Shown here one piece after another: positions 44,569-53,967 of a DNA stretch of 64,000 bases. The notes below the pieces were generated by a model. The model was given only the letters and a program-made list of their open reading frames with translations, searched no databases and was not told where the DNA came from. The stretch is from Candidatus Dojkabacteria bacterium. GTDB lineage: Bacteria > Patescibacteria > Dojkabacteria > B142 > JAFGFJ01. The stretch lies in NCBI GenBank assembly GCA_016931155.1, contig JAFGFJ010000010.1:1-64000 (forward strand), written 5' to 3'. The translations under genes and the position numbers were made by a program. Every line of letters starts with the position of its first letter. Position 1 is the first letter of the stretch.

Positions 44569-47500
44569 CTAAACTGCATCCCCGCAAATATCCCTAAAAT
44601 CACAATATTTACAAACAAAGCCCGGTTTTGCACCAAAATTTCCTTTTGAAACCCCGTCCCCTACACCTGCAACTTTTTCCTTAATTTTTTCTTCTAATTT
44701 TTTCATTCTCTCCCCTTCTGTCTCAACTTTCAACCCCTCATCTACAAACATCAGACTCAATATTTCAGGCTCAAGTTTAAAAACCTCTCTTGCCGCCAGT
44801 GCATAGATTGCAAGCTGAAGATCTTTATCAACTTCTTTCTGTTCCCTTACCTTCCCTGTTTTGTAATCGATTATCTCAACTACCTGCTTCCCCTCTTTCG
44901 CTCCCATCAGATCCACCCTGTCTATCACACCACTTACTGTATAGTCCCCGATTTTCAGCCTAAACGGCTGTTCGAGCAGAAACGGCCTCTGATCTTCAGA
45001 ATATAACTTTTTATAAAATTCCTCAAGGGAAGTCTGTCCTCGCACATGCATTTTTTCTCTATAGGTTTTTGATCTAAATGCTCCCCCTGCCTTCGCAGTC
45101 ATCGCCTCCCATTTTTCCTCGAAAATTTCTTTTAGTTTTCCCTGTGCAGGTTTTTCTTCAAAGCCGTCGAATCCTCCCTGATTCTTTTTCAAAATCTCAT
45201 AAAATGCTTTAAGAGTATTGTGAATGACGCTTCCATAAACTAAAGCAGGAGCAGGAGATACTGGCACTTTCAAGATAAATTTATACTTATATTGCTTCGG
45301 ACATTTCTCATAACTTTCAATCTGTGAGTAGGAAAGGTTTGCAGGCCTGTTTTTACTGAGCCCTCCTTCATACTTTTCCGCTTCATGTTCTGCTTTCTCT
45401 TTTTCTGAAAAAATACTGCTTTCATATGATTTTGGTGAGGCAAGTTTCTCCAAAACCTCTTTTTCCCCAAAAGCCTCAACTGCAAAAGGAGAAATTTTCT
45501 GCTTTCTTTTTCCCGCCCCATAATGCTGAGCGGCAGTAATGTAAAGCTTATCTTGAGCACGGGTCATACCAACATAAAATAATCTTCTTTCCTCCTGGAG
45601 ATGCTCGTCTCCTTCCGGAAGTATTTCCTTAATTAGCTCTTCAGGAATAGGAATCTGATCAGAACGGTTCGTGGAAGGAAATCTTCCCTGAGCTACATTG
45701 GGTAAAAACACTACAGGGAATTCAAGCCCTTTAGCCGAGTGAACGGTAATGATATGAACAGCGTCCATATCCGGCAAGTCGATATCTGAATAAGGAGAAT
45801 CACCGAGATCTGTAACGAGATCAAGATACTGAACAAATTTATTGAGAGCCGCCATTCCTTCCTCTTTATTTGTATTCTCAAACCCTTTTATAAAATCAAA
45901 AAACTTTGCAATGTTTTGGACTTTTACTTCATTCTCCGCTTCCAGACTTTTGGCAACAACTTTTTTCTCTTTTAATTTTTTGCTTTGTTTGCCCTTGCCA
46001 TTTTCCGTAAGAAACTCCAGATAGCCTGATTCTTTAATAAAATCGAGTAGAACCTCTCCAGGTGTCTTCCCATCTTTGACTTTTTCCCATGTCTTTTCAA
46101 TATTTCCCACCAGGCTTTTTATTTTTTCTTTGCTTTCCTCTCTGATATCAAGATCGAGCGAGCCGTTTGTAAAATTTTGAAGAATTTTAAAAAGAGATTC
46201 CCCCTGTTCTTTCGCATTTTTGTTTATTTCAATCAACTCTTCCCCTGTCAGATCAAGAATCTCAAAATCAAGGACACCAAACATCGGCACATTATCGGAA
46301 TAATCTGCAAGTATCTTCAAAATATTTATCATGTCCTTTACCTCGGGACGGAGAAAAAGCTTCTTTGCTCCACCAAACTGAAAAGGAATCCCGTGATAAC
46401 GCAAGGCCTGGATTATCTCATCAGAATGATCATTTGCCCGGACAAGAATAGCAATATCAGAATACTCAAATCCCGTCGAATTATCTCCACTCTGAGTAAA
46501 ACTCTCAAAAATCGGAAGCTCCTGATTTTCGGCAGATACTGACATATCTTTATGACTTGATTTATCTCTATGAAGTGACTGTGTGCGGAAATTCTTTCCT
46601 TTGACAAGATGAAGTATCTCTTCAGAAATCCATTCTGCTTCGTCTGCTGCTTTGAGAAAATAGTTGAATTTGACGGCAGAACCTGTTTGTTCCTGGTCTT
46701 TTTCTATTTCACCAAAAGCTTTACCCGAAAAGGCAGTCAATTTTTTATTAATATTTTCTTTTACTTCAAGTCTGTCCGGATTGTTATTTTGAATTACCTG
46801 ATAAGAACTATCTAAAATCTGCTGGTTCGAGCGGTAATTTTCTGTGAGAACAATATTTTGAGAATGAGGAAAGTCTTTTCTGAATTGAAGGACGTTAGAT
46901 ACTGCAGCTCCACGAAATCTGTAGATAGACTGGTCGTCATCTGCTACCACCGTGATGGCAGGAATCCTCCCACTCACTGTCATCTTCTTCCGAGCTAAAG
47001 CTGGAGGCGGAGGATTCCTGCCATCACCTGTATAGGAAACCCCAACCTCAGTAGAGAGCATTTTCACAATCTCGTACTGTGCGTAATTCGTGTCCTGAAA
47101 TTCATCGACCAAAATATATTTAAATTTTTCCTGCCACACTTTCAAAATGTTCGGTCTATCCCGGAAAAGCTTTAGAGTATTCGCAATAAGGTCTCCAAAA
47201 TCAAAAACCGATTCCTTGACCTTTAGATCAACGTACTGCCTGTAAGCTGAAGCCAATTCTTCAACATTGGGATACTTTTCTTTTCCTTCAGCATTCTTCG
47301 AAACTTTTTTTGCATACTCTTCATAATCTTCAGCAGAAATATCCTCATCCTGAAGCCTTGAAAAATGCTTAAGAAGAGCTCCAACAAATTTGGTTGGGTT
47401 TGACAGGGGACGGAAATACTTGAGGTCAAAATCAAATAGACGGCTCTGTACAAAATAGTAAGACTCACTTTGATTCATCAATTTGTAGTCAGGATTCAGG

Positions 47501-47805
47501 CCGACATGAATCCCATCCTGCTTCAAAATCCGATCACAAAAGGCGTGAAATGTCGAAATCCAGACCTCTGAATAGCCGAGAGGAAGGGCAATATCTACCC
47601 TCTCCTGCATTTCATTTGCCGCTTTTTCGGTAAATGTCAGAGCAAGAATTTCATCGGGCTTTGCTTTGCCCTGATCGATCAGCCAAACAATTCTTTCAGT
47701 AATTACTTTGGTCTTCCCCGTACCTGCTCCAGCAATAATAATAAGAGGCTCATCTGCAAAAGTTACTGCTTTCTGCTGTTCCTTGTTGAGTTTGAAGTCG
47801 GACAT
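44569..47805 (-). CDS. UvrD/PcrA-type helicase fused to a RecB-like nuclease, with palindromic insertion
   Basis: 1,078 residues. SF1 helicase motifs: Q motif LNKEQQKAV, Walker A AGAGTGKT (about 26-33), ADDDQSIYRFRGA (motif II/III), and VVFLPNVAQGRFP plus RRLFYVGMTRAQDKLY (V/VI). The last 250 residues form a PD-(D/E)xK nuclease (GVIDRVD, EIIDYKTGK) ending in CKYCDFRDIC, likely part of an iron-sulfur site as in AddB. It resects or unwinds DNA ends. Before motif II a 25-residue insertion (NPPPPALARKK region) comes from a 76-bp palindrome (46952-47027). TATAAT ends ten bases before ATG. Confidence 0.93.
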   Translation of the reverse strand: MSDFKLNKEQQKAVTFADEPLIIIAGAGTGKTKVITERIVWLIDQGKAKPDEILALTFTEKAANEMQERVDIALPLGYSEVWISTFHAFCDRILKQDGIHVGLNPDYKLMNQSESYYFVQSRLFDFDLKYFRPLSNPTKFVGALLKHFSRLQDEDISAEDYEEYAKKVSKNAEGKEKYPNVEELASAYRQYVDLKVKESVFDFGDLIANTLKLFRDRPNILKVWQEKFKYILVDEFQDTNYAQYEIVKMLSTEVGVSYTGDGRNPPPPALARKKMTVSGRIPAITVVADDDQSIYRFRGAAVSNVLQFRKDFPHSQNIVLTENYRSNQQILDSSYQVIQNNNPDRLEVKENINKKLTAFSGKAFGEIEKDQEQTGSAVKFNYFLKAADEAEWISEEILHLVKGKNFRTQSLHRDKSSHKDMSVSAENQELPIFESFTQSGDNSTGFEYSDIAILVRANDHSDEIIQALRYHGIPFQFGGAKKLFLRPEVKDMINILKILADYSDNVPMFGVLDFEILDLTGEELIEINKNAKEQGESLFKILQNFTNGSLDLDIREESKEKIKSLVGNIEKTWEKVKDGKTPGEVLLDFIKESGYLEFLTENGKGKQSKKLKEKKVVAKSLEAENEVKVQNIAKFFDFIKGFENTNKEEGMAALNKFVQYLDLVTDLGDSPYSDIDLPDMDAVHIITVHSAKGLEFPVVFLPNVAQGRFPSTNRSDQIPIPEELIKEILPEGDEHLQEERRLFYVGMTRAQDKLYITAAQHYGAGKRKQKISPFAVEAFGEKEVLEKLASPKSYESSIFSEKEKAEHEAEKYEGGLSKNRPANLSYSQIESYEKCPKQYKYKFILKVPVSPAPALVYGSVIHNTLKAFYEILKKNQGGFDGFEEKPAQGKLKEIFEEKWEAMTAKAGGAFRSKTYREKMHVRGQTSLEEFYKKLYSEDQRPFLLEQPFRLKIGDYTVSGVIDRVDLMGAKEGKQVVEIIDYKTGKVREQKEVDKDLQLAIYALAAREVFKLEPEILSLMFVDEGLKVETEGERMKKLEEKIKEKVAGVGDGVSKGNFGAKPGFVCKYCDFRDICGDAV
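46952..47027. repeat. 76-bp palindromic element inserted in frame in the helicase gene
   Basis: Arms of 19 bp (46952-46970 and 47009-47027) are perfect inverted repeats, GTGATGGCAGGAATCCTCC and its complement. The centre encodes ALARKKMTVSG. The helicase reads through it without a stop. Confidence 0.8.
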
Positions 47806-47815
47806 TTTCGAGGAA

Positions 47816-47821
47816 ATTATA
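47816..47821 (-). promoter_or_regulatory. -10 box of the helicase and pilin-like operon
   Basis: TATAAT ten bases before the helicase ATG; a candidate promoter for the whole operon down to 40400. Confidence 0.45.
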
Positions 47822-47970
47822 AGAGAAGTATAACATCAAAGGAAAAACTAAGCATTTACATAACTGACCAGCACTATGTTAGAAAGGACAGAATATAATG
47901 CTCTCCTAATGCTTATAAAGAATCTCGTATTTCCAATTTCGTGTATTTTTAATTCATTTTTAGTGAAGCC

Positions 47971-50514
47971 TCACGGAAGATCTCTTAGACTGGAGAGCTC
48001 TATCTTACTCCCGCTCTTGATTTTGCCTTCGATTATCATTTTCGCAAGTGAATTTACAACCCTCTCCTGAACAACCCTCCTAAGCTCACGACCCCCATAG
48101 ACCGGATTGTATCCCAGTTCACCAAGCTCCTCCAAAAGTCTTACTGAATAAGCCATTGCTATCCCCTTCTCCTTCAGCTTCTCCTGCTCTTTTTTCATAA
48201 ACAGGTCTGCAACCTGCACTACTTCCTCCTTACTCAAAGGCTTGAACATCACAACTTTATCAAACCTGTTCAACAACTCCACTTTGAAAGTTTCTCTGAG
48301 CTTTGGCATAATTACATCATAGACTTCATCATAGTTTTCTCCTGCCTCAAGTTTTTCAGCTATATCTTTTGAGCTGGCATTTGATGTGGCCACAATTATT
48401 GTATTTGTAAAATCAACCTTCCTTCCCAGCCCGTCCTTGATTTGACCTTCATCCAGAATTTGCAAAAACAAATCAAGCACCTTTGGATAAGCTTTCTCTA
48501 TTTCATCCAGAAGAATTAGAGAATAAGACTTCTTCCTTACCGGTTCAGTCAAATAACCACCTTCAAACCCATCACCTTCAGGGTATCCAATTAAACGCTT
48601 CATGTTTTCTTTTTCATGATACTCGCTCATATCCAGCCTGATCATTAGTTTTTCATCACCGTAATAAGTTTCAGCAATAGCCTTAGCCACTTCAGTCTTT
48701 CCGACACCTGTCGGTCCAAAAAACAGAAATGAAGCAATCGGCCTTCCCTCCCCAGCTAGTCCTGCCCTTGACCTTCTCAATGCATCAGCAACAGCCTTAA
48801 TTGCAGGCATCTGATCAATCACTCTCTTATGCAGTAATTCCTCAAATTTCGCCAGCACTTTGCCTTCTTCTCTAGAAATTTCCCCGATTTTTACACCTAC
48901 TTTTTTCGAGATAAGTTCATTTATTTGCTCCTCATTTACCGTTTTTGAAATACTTCCCGAAGCCTTTGCACAAGCTTCTTCCAGAACGTCCAAAGCCTTT
49001 TGTGGAAGTACTTTGTCATGCAAGACTTTACTCGACAGCTCGACAGCCTGTTTTACAGCATCAAAAGAAATTTTGATCTTATAGTGAGCTTCAAGAGCAG
49101 GCACCATATCAATCAAAATCTGCTGAGCTACCATGTTAGTAGGTTCTTCCATTGTCAAAATATCAAGGAATTTCATCAAACCTGTCCTCGGGTTCACCTC
49201 TTTCTTATATGTCTCATTTGTAGCAGTAATAACCAGACGTATCTCGTGTCTATCAAGAGCATCAACAATAACCGAGACAATCTCTTCAGCAAGTTCGGAT
49301 CTACCCGAAAGTAACTGAACAACATCCTCAAAAACCAGAATAACGTTTTTTGCTTTTGCCGTATCTGCAAATACCTTTCCCAGTTTCTTTTTAAAGCTTT
49401 CTATGTTTCTTGAAGTTGCAGAAGCCTTGGCAATATCAAAACTGACAAGTCTCATATCACGGAGATTTTTCGGGACATCCTCAACAACCATCCTTACTCC
49501 AAGGCTCTTTAGAAGCGTAGTTTTTCCGACACCCGGATCTCCGATAAGCAAAACTGCACTTTTTTTACCTTTGGACAAAAGATCGATTAGTTCCTGGAGT
49601 TCTTTTTCCCTTGCAATAGAAAAAGTGAAATCACCTTTGATAACATCAACTGTATAATCCCTACTGAATTTATTGAGAGTACCTGCAAAACCTGATGTAT
49701 AAGCTCTATTCACAACACTTATCGGTTTGAATGGAGCTTTTTTCTTCCACATTCTCAAATAATGTTTTTTCTTTTCCTCATTTTTTATCCAGAGCAGTAG
49801 ACCCTCCACCTCTTCAGGTCTGGCTTCTTTTTCAAGCAAAACCTGCTTCAACTCGTTCCTGGCAAGATAAAAAAATACTGCCCTTTCGTCTACATATTCA
49901 AAGTTGTGTTCGTAGGCAAGTTCAAAAGCACCAACCATCGTCCTGGCAAAAAACTCTTTGAAGTCTGAAGTAAGAAGGTCGATCCCCGAAAGGTTTGCAG
50001 AAAGAAGTTCATGAGTTGTAAGCCCAAGTCTAGTAATTACTGCATTTACATCCCTGTAGCCGGTAAGTTCACCGAGGAGTCTTTGCAGGTAATTTACTGG
50101 TTTTTCTGCGATAAGTACATCGAAAATATCAAGAATATCGAAATCAAAATAACTTGTGATCTCGATATCGTTTACACCTCTTTCCAAATCTCTTGTGACT
50201 CTACTGAGCCTGAAGTGCCTTAGTTTGTCACTAAACTCTTCAAGGTTTCTGTTGAGATAAAGCGAGTAAATAAGAAGACCTGAGGTAATAGTCAAAATTA
50301 AGTCCAGTGTGCTCCCCGATTCAGATAACAATGAAGGAAGCTCTCCAATAGAGATTTTCATAAAAAGAACAACAGGAATTACAATAATAGAAAGGATAAG
50401 AAGAAACTTCCCCAGGTATCTCTGCGCCTTATGCTCGATCTGTCTTTTCCCTCCTTTTTTTTGGATATAGTCCCAGTCAATGCTAAGTTTTATTCCTTTA
50501 AAATCCTCCAACAT
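47971..50514 (-). CDS. Membrane-anchored ClpB/ClpC-like double AAA+ protein
   Basis: 847 residues. Two membrane helices near the N-terminus (about 33-55 and 66-86), then a helical domain reminiscent of Clp N-domains. AAA1 has Walker A GDPGVGKT (about 319), AAA2 has GPTGVGKT (about 600) with Walker B LILLDEIEKA and a D2-small C-terminal domain. No IGF/L loop for ClpP binding is obvious, so disaggregase or remodelling is more likely than proteolysis. It follows the membrane gene at 50515 with no gap (TAAATG). Confidence 0.9.
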   Translation of the reverse strand: MLEDFKGIKLSIDWDYIQKKGGKRQIEHKAQRYLGKFLLILSIIVIPVVLFMKISIGELPSLLSESGSTLDLILTITSGLLIYSLYLNRNLEEFSDKLRHFRLSRVTRDLERGVNDIEITSYFDFDILDIFDVLIAEKPVNYLQRLLGELTGYRDVNAVITRLGLTTHELLSANLSGIDLLTSDFKEFFARTMVGAFELAYEHNFEYVDERAVFFYLARNELKQVLLEKEARPEEVEGLLLWIKNEEKKKHYLRMWKKKAPFKPISVVNRAYTSGFAGTLNKFSRDYTVDVIKGDFTFSIAREKELQELIDLLSKGKKSAVLLIGDPGVGKTTLLKSLGVRMVVEDVPKNLRDMRLVSFDIAKASATSRNIESFKKKLGKVFADTAKAKNVILVFEDVVQLLSGRSELAEEIVSVIVDALDRHEIRLVITATNETYKKEVNPRTGLMKFLDILTMEEPTNMVAQQILIDMVPALEAHYKIKISFDAVKQAVELSSKVLHDKVLPQKALDVLEEACAKASGSISKTVNEEQINELISKKVGVKIGEISREEGKVLAKFEELLHKRVIDQMPAIKAVADALRRSRAGLAGEGRPIASFLFFGPTGVGKTEVAKAIAETYYGDEKLMIRLDMSEYHEKENMKRLIGYPEGDGFEGGYLTEPVRKKSYSLILLDEIEKAYPKVLDLFLQILDEGQIKDGLGRKVDFTNTIIVATSNASSKDIAEKLEAGENYDEVYDVIMPKLRETFKVELLNRFDKVVMFKPLSKEEVVQVADLFMKKEQEKLKEKGIAMAYSVRLLEELGELGYNPVYGGRELRRVVQERVVNSLAKMIIEGKIKSGSKIELSSLRDLP

Positions 50515-50832
50515 TTAAATAAAAATAATAAGCCGATAAATAATTACTATTGGCAGGGCAAAATACGCAAGAGAAACTCCCCACAAAGGTATACCCGCAA
50601 GAAGAAAAATAATAAACCCGCTGAATCCCCACACTAATCTGATTACAAAACTTATAAACCTGCCCGTCAATGAGTAGTCCTGGTAAAGAGGTACGAATAG
50701 GTTTGCAAGCATAGGTACAACATTCAAAATTCCAAGGACATACATCCAGTGCCTGAAAATCCCACTGATAATGCTTTTTCCTTTAACGTAGTACCACCAG
50801 ATCCAGAAATTTATCAGATAGTCTTTGATCAT
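50515..50832 (-). CDS. Small polytopic membrane protein upstream of the AAA+ gene
   Basis: 105 residues, about three membrane helices, no family name. Its stop abuts the ATG of the AAA+ protein, so both are co-translated. A membrane partner for the Clp-like ATPase is a natural guess. Confidence 0.75.
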   Translation of the reverse strand: MIKDYLINFWIWWYYVKGKSIISGIFRHWMYVLGILNVVPMLANLFVPLYQDYSLTGRFISFVIRLVWGFSGFIIFLLAGIPLWGVSLAYFALPIVIIYRLIIFI

Positions 50833-50920
50833 TCGGACAGTAAGAAAATCTATAAGACATATTAAATGAGTAGACCGCTAGAGGCAATGGTTTAAATTTG
50901 ATGTTTATCAAAATATTAAG

Positions 50921-51226
50921 GTGGTACCCATTGAAACCTTGATTTCTCAGAAAACTGCGGCTTTATTAAAACGAAAAAGAGCAAAGGGACGTGATTTTTT
51001 TGATATTTCTTTCATGATCAGCAAGGGGGTCAGGCCTGACACAAAATACTTGCAAGAAAAGCTAAATTTCAAAACTTTAGGGGATTTGAAAGCGGCTTTA
51101 TTGAAACACTCAAGCAAAGTAAATCTAAAGGAATTGGCTGAAGACCTTAAAAGTATTCTTTTTAAACCATCACAGGCAGACAGGATAACAAATTTCACTG
51201 ACCAGATTGACCGGATTAATATCTGA
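50921..51226 (+). pseudogene. Remnant of an AbiEii-like nucleotidyltransferase toxin
   Basis: 101 codons from GTG, matching only the C-terminal part of AbiEii-type proteins: IETLISQKTAALLKRKRAKG followed by RDFFDISFM. The catalytic GSDLD region and the rest of the N-terminus are missing, and no AbiEi antitoxin gene lies nearby. It is probably a decayed toxin-antitoxin locus. The flanks (50833-50920, 51227-51360) hold nothing I recognise. Confidence 0.65.
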
Positions 51227-51360
51227 TTTTTTGTATGTAATTACCGGTAGATAATGAGCAACCCCAACACGTTAAAAAGAAATGTCGGGTTTTAATGTGG
51301 AATGGAAGCATAATGCACATAAGTGTCTTAACAGGTAATGACATCGGGGCACGACATTGA

Positions 51361-51366
51361 TAAAAT
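51361..51366 (+). promoter_or_regulatory. Promoter of the 51373 gene
   Basis: -35 ATGACA (51338-51343), 17-nt spacer, extended -10 TGATAAAAT, then six bases to ATG at 51373. Confidence 0.55.
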
Positions 51367-51372
51367 CCTGTA

Positions 51373-53166
51373 ATGAAGATTTCAAGTATAAAAAAGGTTT
51401 TTCAACAGCATAATTGGTTCGAAGTTATTAAAAAGCCGGAGAAAATTTTCAAACCCAAAGAAAGAATATATTTTATTCTGCTTTCTTTACTGATTGTTGC
51501 TCCACTTCTGAAACCAGGTTTTGTGCTCACCCTGGACATGATCTTTACACCAAACATGACTTTTCAAATACCGCCAGTAAGCGGTCTGTATTCTTTCGTT
51601 CCACTTGATACTGCCCTATTTCTACTGGCAAAAATTATCCCTGCAGATATTTTACAAAAAATATTTTTGCTGGTTTTGTTTTATCTTATCCCGACCGGAT
51701 TTTTCAAGTTTTTAAGTATTTTTAAGAAAGAAAAAAAGGATTTATTCCTCAGACTTCTCACATCAACACTCTATCTGTGGAATCCTTTCGTTTATTCAAG
51801 ACTAATGGCCGGGCAATGGACACTTCTTTTCGGCTACGCTCTTCTTCCTCTGTTTATTTACCATCTTGTCAAATCTTATAAGTCAAGAAATACCGGAGAG
51901 ACTTTCAATAGAGACTTTTGGGAAAACATTTTGTATTCCACCCTCCTTTCTTTGATCATTACCATTTTTAGTCCTCATCATCTTGCATTTATTTTACTGA
52001 TTTTTCTAGTCTATTCATTTATAAAAATTATCAGCAGAACAAAGGGCGGAGTTAAAAAAATTTTAATCCTGGCTCTAGCTCAGATTTTAATTCACTCTCT
52101 GTGGATAATACCCACTCTTATTTCAGGAAAAGCAAAAATCACCTTCGGAGAGAAAGATTTGTTAGTTTTTGCTTCCTCTCCTGATTCCAGTCTTGGAACA
52201 TTTCTAAATCTATTTACAATGTATGGATTCTGGGCGGAGAAAACACTGTTTTACCTGCCAAAACTCATAATTCCGTTTTGGCCTCTCCCATTTTTTATTT
52301 TGATCTTACCAATTATTTTTCTTTTCTTTACTTATCTTCCGGAAAAAATCCGAAGAATTTTTGCCCTCCAAAAGGAGCCCTTCAAGAAAAACAGAGATAT
52401 TATATTGACCTCATTTCTGATAGCATTGATTGGTCTTGTTCTTTCTCTTGGCTCCATGGGAATTGCAAAGCCTGTTTTTGATTTTTTCTATTTGAAGCTA
52501 GGTTTACTTAATCCCTTCAGAGAACCACAAAAATTTTTGAGCCTTTATATTTTCGGTTTCTGTACTCTGTTTTTCCCGGGAATGAAAATCTGGGTGAGCC
52601 AGATAAGAAATGAGCACCTCAAATCTCTTGAACAATTCAAAAAAAGAGAATCGGAAAAGATAAGAAGAATTCTGGAAAAAGCAATAATTTTTGGTTTCTT
52701 TGTGCTGATTTTCTCCCTCACCTGCACACTTTTCTGGGGAACTGCCGGACAGCTGAAAACTGCTTACTACCCGCAATCTTACACAGAACTAGATCGACTC
52801 ACGAAAGGCACTGATTCTAAAATCCTAGTTCTTCCATTCAAGTCTTATGACTTTTTCCCTTTCAACAATCGGAGGATCGCAAATCCCGCACCAAAATATT
52901 TCAATGCAGAAGTATTTTCAGATGAAAAGCTCGTTGAGATTTCTGGAACAAACTGCGATGCGTATATAAGCTCAACAAATTCATGTTTGAAAAAATCAGA
53001 TTCGGTTGAAGTATGGACTGATGTTATTAAAAAATCAGGAATTGATTACATATTAGTAAATAAAAATAGCGACTTCCGGAGTTATTCATTTCTTGAAGAT
53101 AGAAATTATAGCAAAAAAATTCTGGAGGATGATTATGCCTATGTTCTGGAATTATCTGCAGAGTGA
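51373..53166 (+). CDS. GT-C/YfhO-like polytopic membrane protein
   Basis: 597 residues with 11-13 membrane helices. The early acidic residue in VLTLDMIF, an outer loop between helices 1 and 2, and the C-terminal outer domain recall GT-C glycosyltransferases of the DUF3367/YfhO kind, which move sugars from polyprenyl carriers to surface glycans. It resembles the first half of the 58385 protein in layout. A leaderless start is likely (see promoter). Confidence 0.78.
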   Translation: MKISSIKKVFQQHNWFEVIKKPEKIFKPKERIYFILLSLLIVAPLLKPGFVLTLDMIFTPNMTFQIPPVSGLYSFVPLDTALFLLAKIIPADILQKIFLLVLFYLIPTGFFKFLSIFKKEKKDLFLRLLTSTLYLWNPFVYSRLMAGQWTLLFGYALLPLFIYHLVKSYKSRNTGETFNRDFWENILYSTLLSLIITIFSPHHLAFILLIFLVYSFIKIISRTKGGVKKILILALAQILIHSLWIIPTLISGKAKITFGEKDLLVFASSPDSSLGTFLNLFTMYGFWAEKTLFYLPKLIIPFWPLPFFILILPIIFLFFTYLPEKIRRIFALQKEPFKKNRDIILTSFLIALIGLVLSLGSMGIAKPVFDFFYLKLGLLNPFREPQKFLSLYIFGFCTLFFPGMKIWVSQIRNEHLKSLEQFKKRESEKIRRILEKAIIFGFFVLIFSLTCTLFWGTAGQLKTAYYPQSYTELDRLTKGTDSKILVLPFKSYDFFPFNNRRIANPAPKYFNAEVFSDEKLVEISGTNCDAYISSTNSCLKKSDSVEVWTDVIKKSGIDYILVNKNSDFRSYSFLEDRNYSKKILEDDYAYVLELSAE

Positions 53167-53270
53167 ACCGGAACATTTTCATTTATCTAACACAGGTAAT
53201 GAACAGGTATGGGAAATTAATTCGACATATAGTATAATCGCCCCACAAAATATCTTTTATTAAATTTGAT

Positions 53271-53783
53271 ATGGGTGGTAATTTGAGACCCAGAAGCGAT
53301 GAAATGGGAGATGGCATTGAAACCGAAAAGTTTCTTCGGCTGAAAGACTTTGATCATGCTTATGAATTAATACTGGAATTAGAAGATAATCTTCACGGAT
53401 TTCTTCTTCCGGATGATAAGAAAACCGAAAACCTCAACACTCTTAAAAATATCATGGACGGGAAATTTATTTTATGTAGGAGGGAGGATCCATGGGGTAT
53501 GAACCTTTTAAGTGAGCAGGCATCAACCGCAATCTTAGTCTTTAATACAAGAAACACTAATATGTCTTCCGGAGAGCAAAATACTGTCAGTATTGTCAAT
53601 GAACAATTTAATGCTTTCTATGAAGCTGGAGATACCGGAGGAATGGTAAGGTCAATCAACAGACTGGGTTGGCTGGCAGAAAGTTGTGATCAGGTTATTG
53701 CGAGATCTGCAGAATCCGCCCAAGAGACGATAGTGTCCCAGTTTAAAGACTATTTTGCCAGAACAAAAAAAGCTTCTGCTTGA
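53271..53783 (+). CDS. Hypothetical soluble protein
   Basis: 170 residues, acidic, mostly helical, no family recognised. A -10 box TATAAT in ATATAGTATAAT (53227-53238) lies about 33 nt upstream; the same 12-mer precedes the next gene. ATG start (MGGNLRPRSDEMGDG); the second Met is also possible. No signal or membrane segment. Confidence 0.6.
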   Translation: MGGNLRPRSDEMGDGIETEKFLRLKDFDHAYELILELEDNLHGFLLPDDKKTENLNTLKNIMDGKFILCRREDPWGMNLLSEQASTAILVFNTRNTNMSSGEQNTVSIVNEQFNAFYEAGDTGGMVRSINRLGWLAESCDQVIARSAESAQETIVSQFKDYFARTKKASA

Positions 53784-53967
53784 GATGGACTTTTTCGTAA
53801 GCCCTGATATCGATCGCTCAACAGCACAATACAAAGCACTACCAACGAAAACAAAAGATTAAGAGAAACCGGATATAAACTTATAGCAAATTAAGTAAGT
53901 ATATAGTATAATCATCACACTGCCGGAAAATTTTCCACTGCTCGGATTTTAATTTACATGAAACGAA

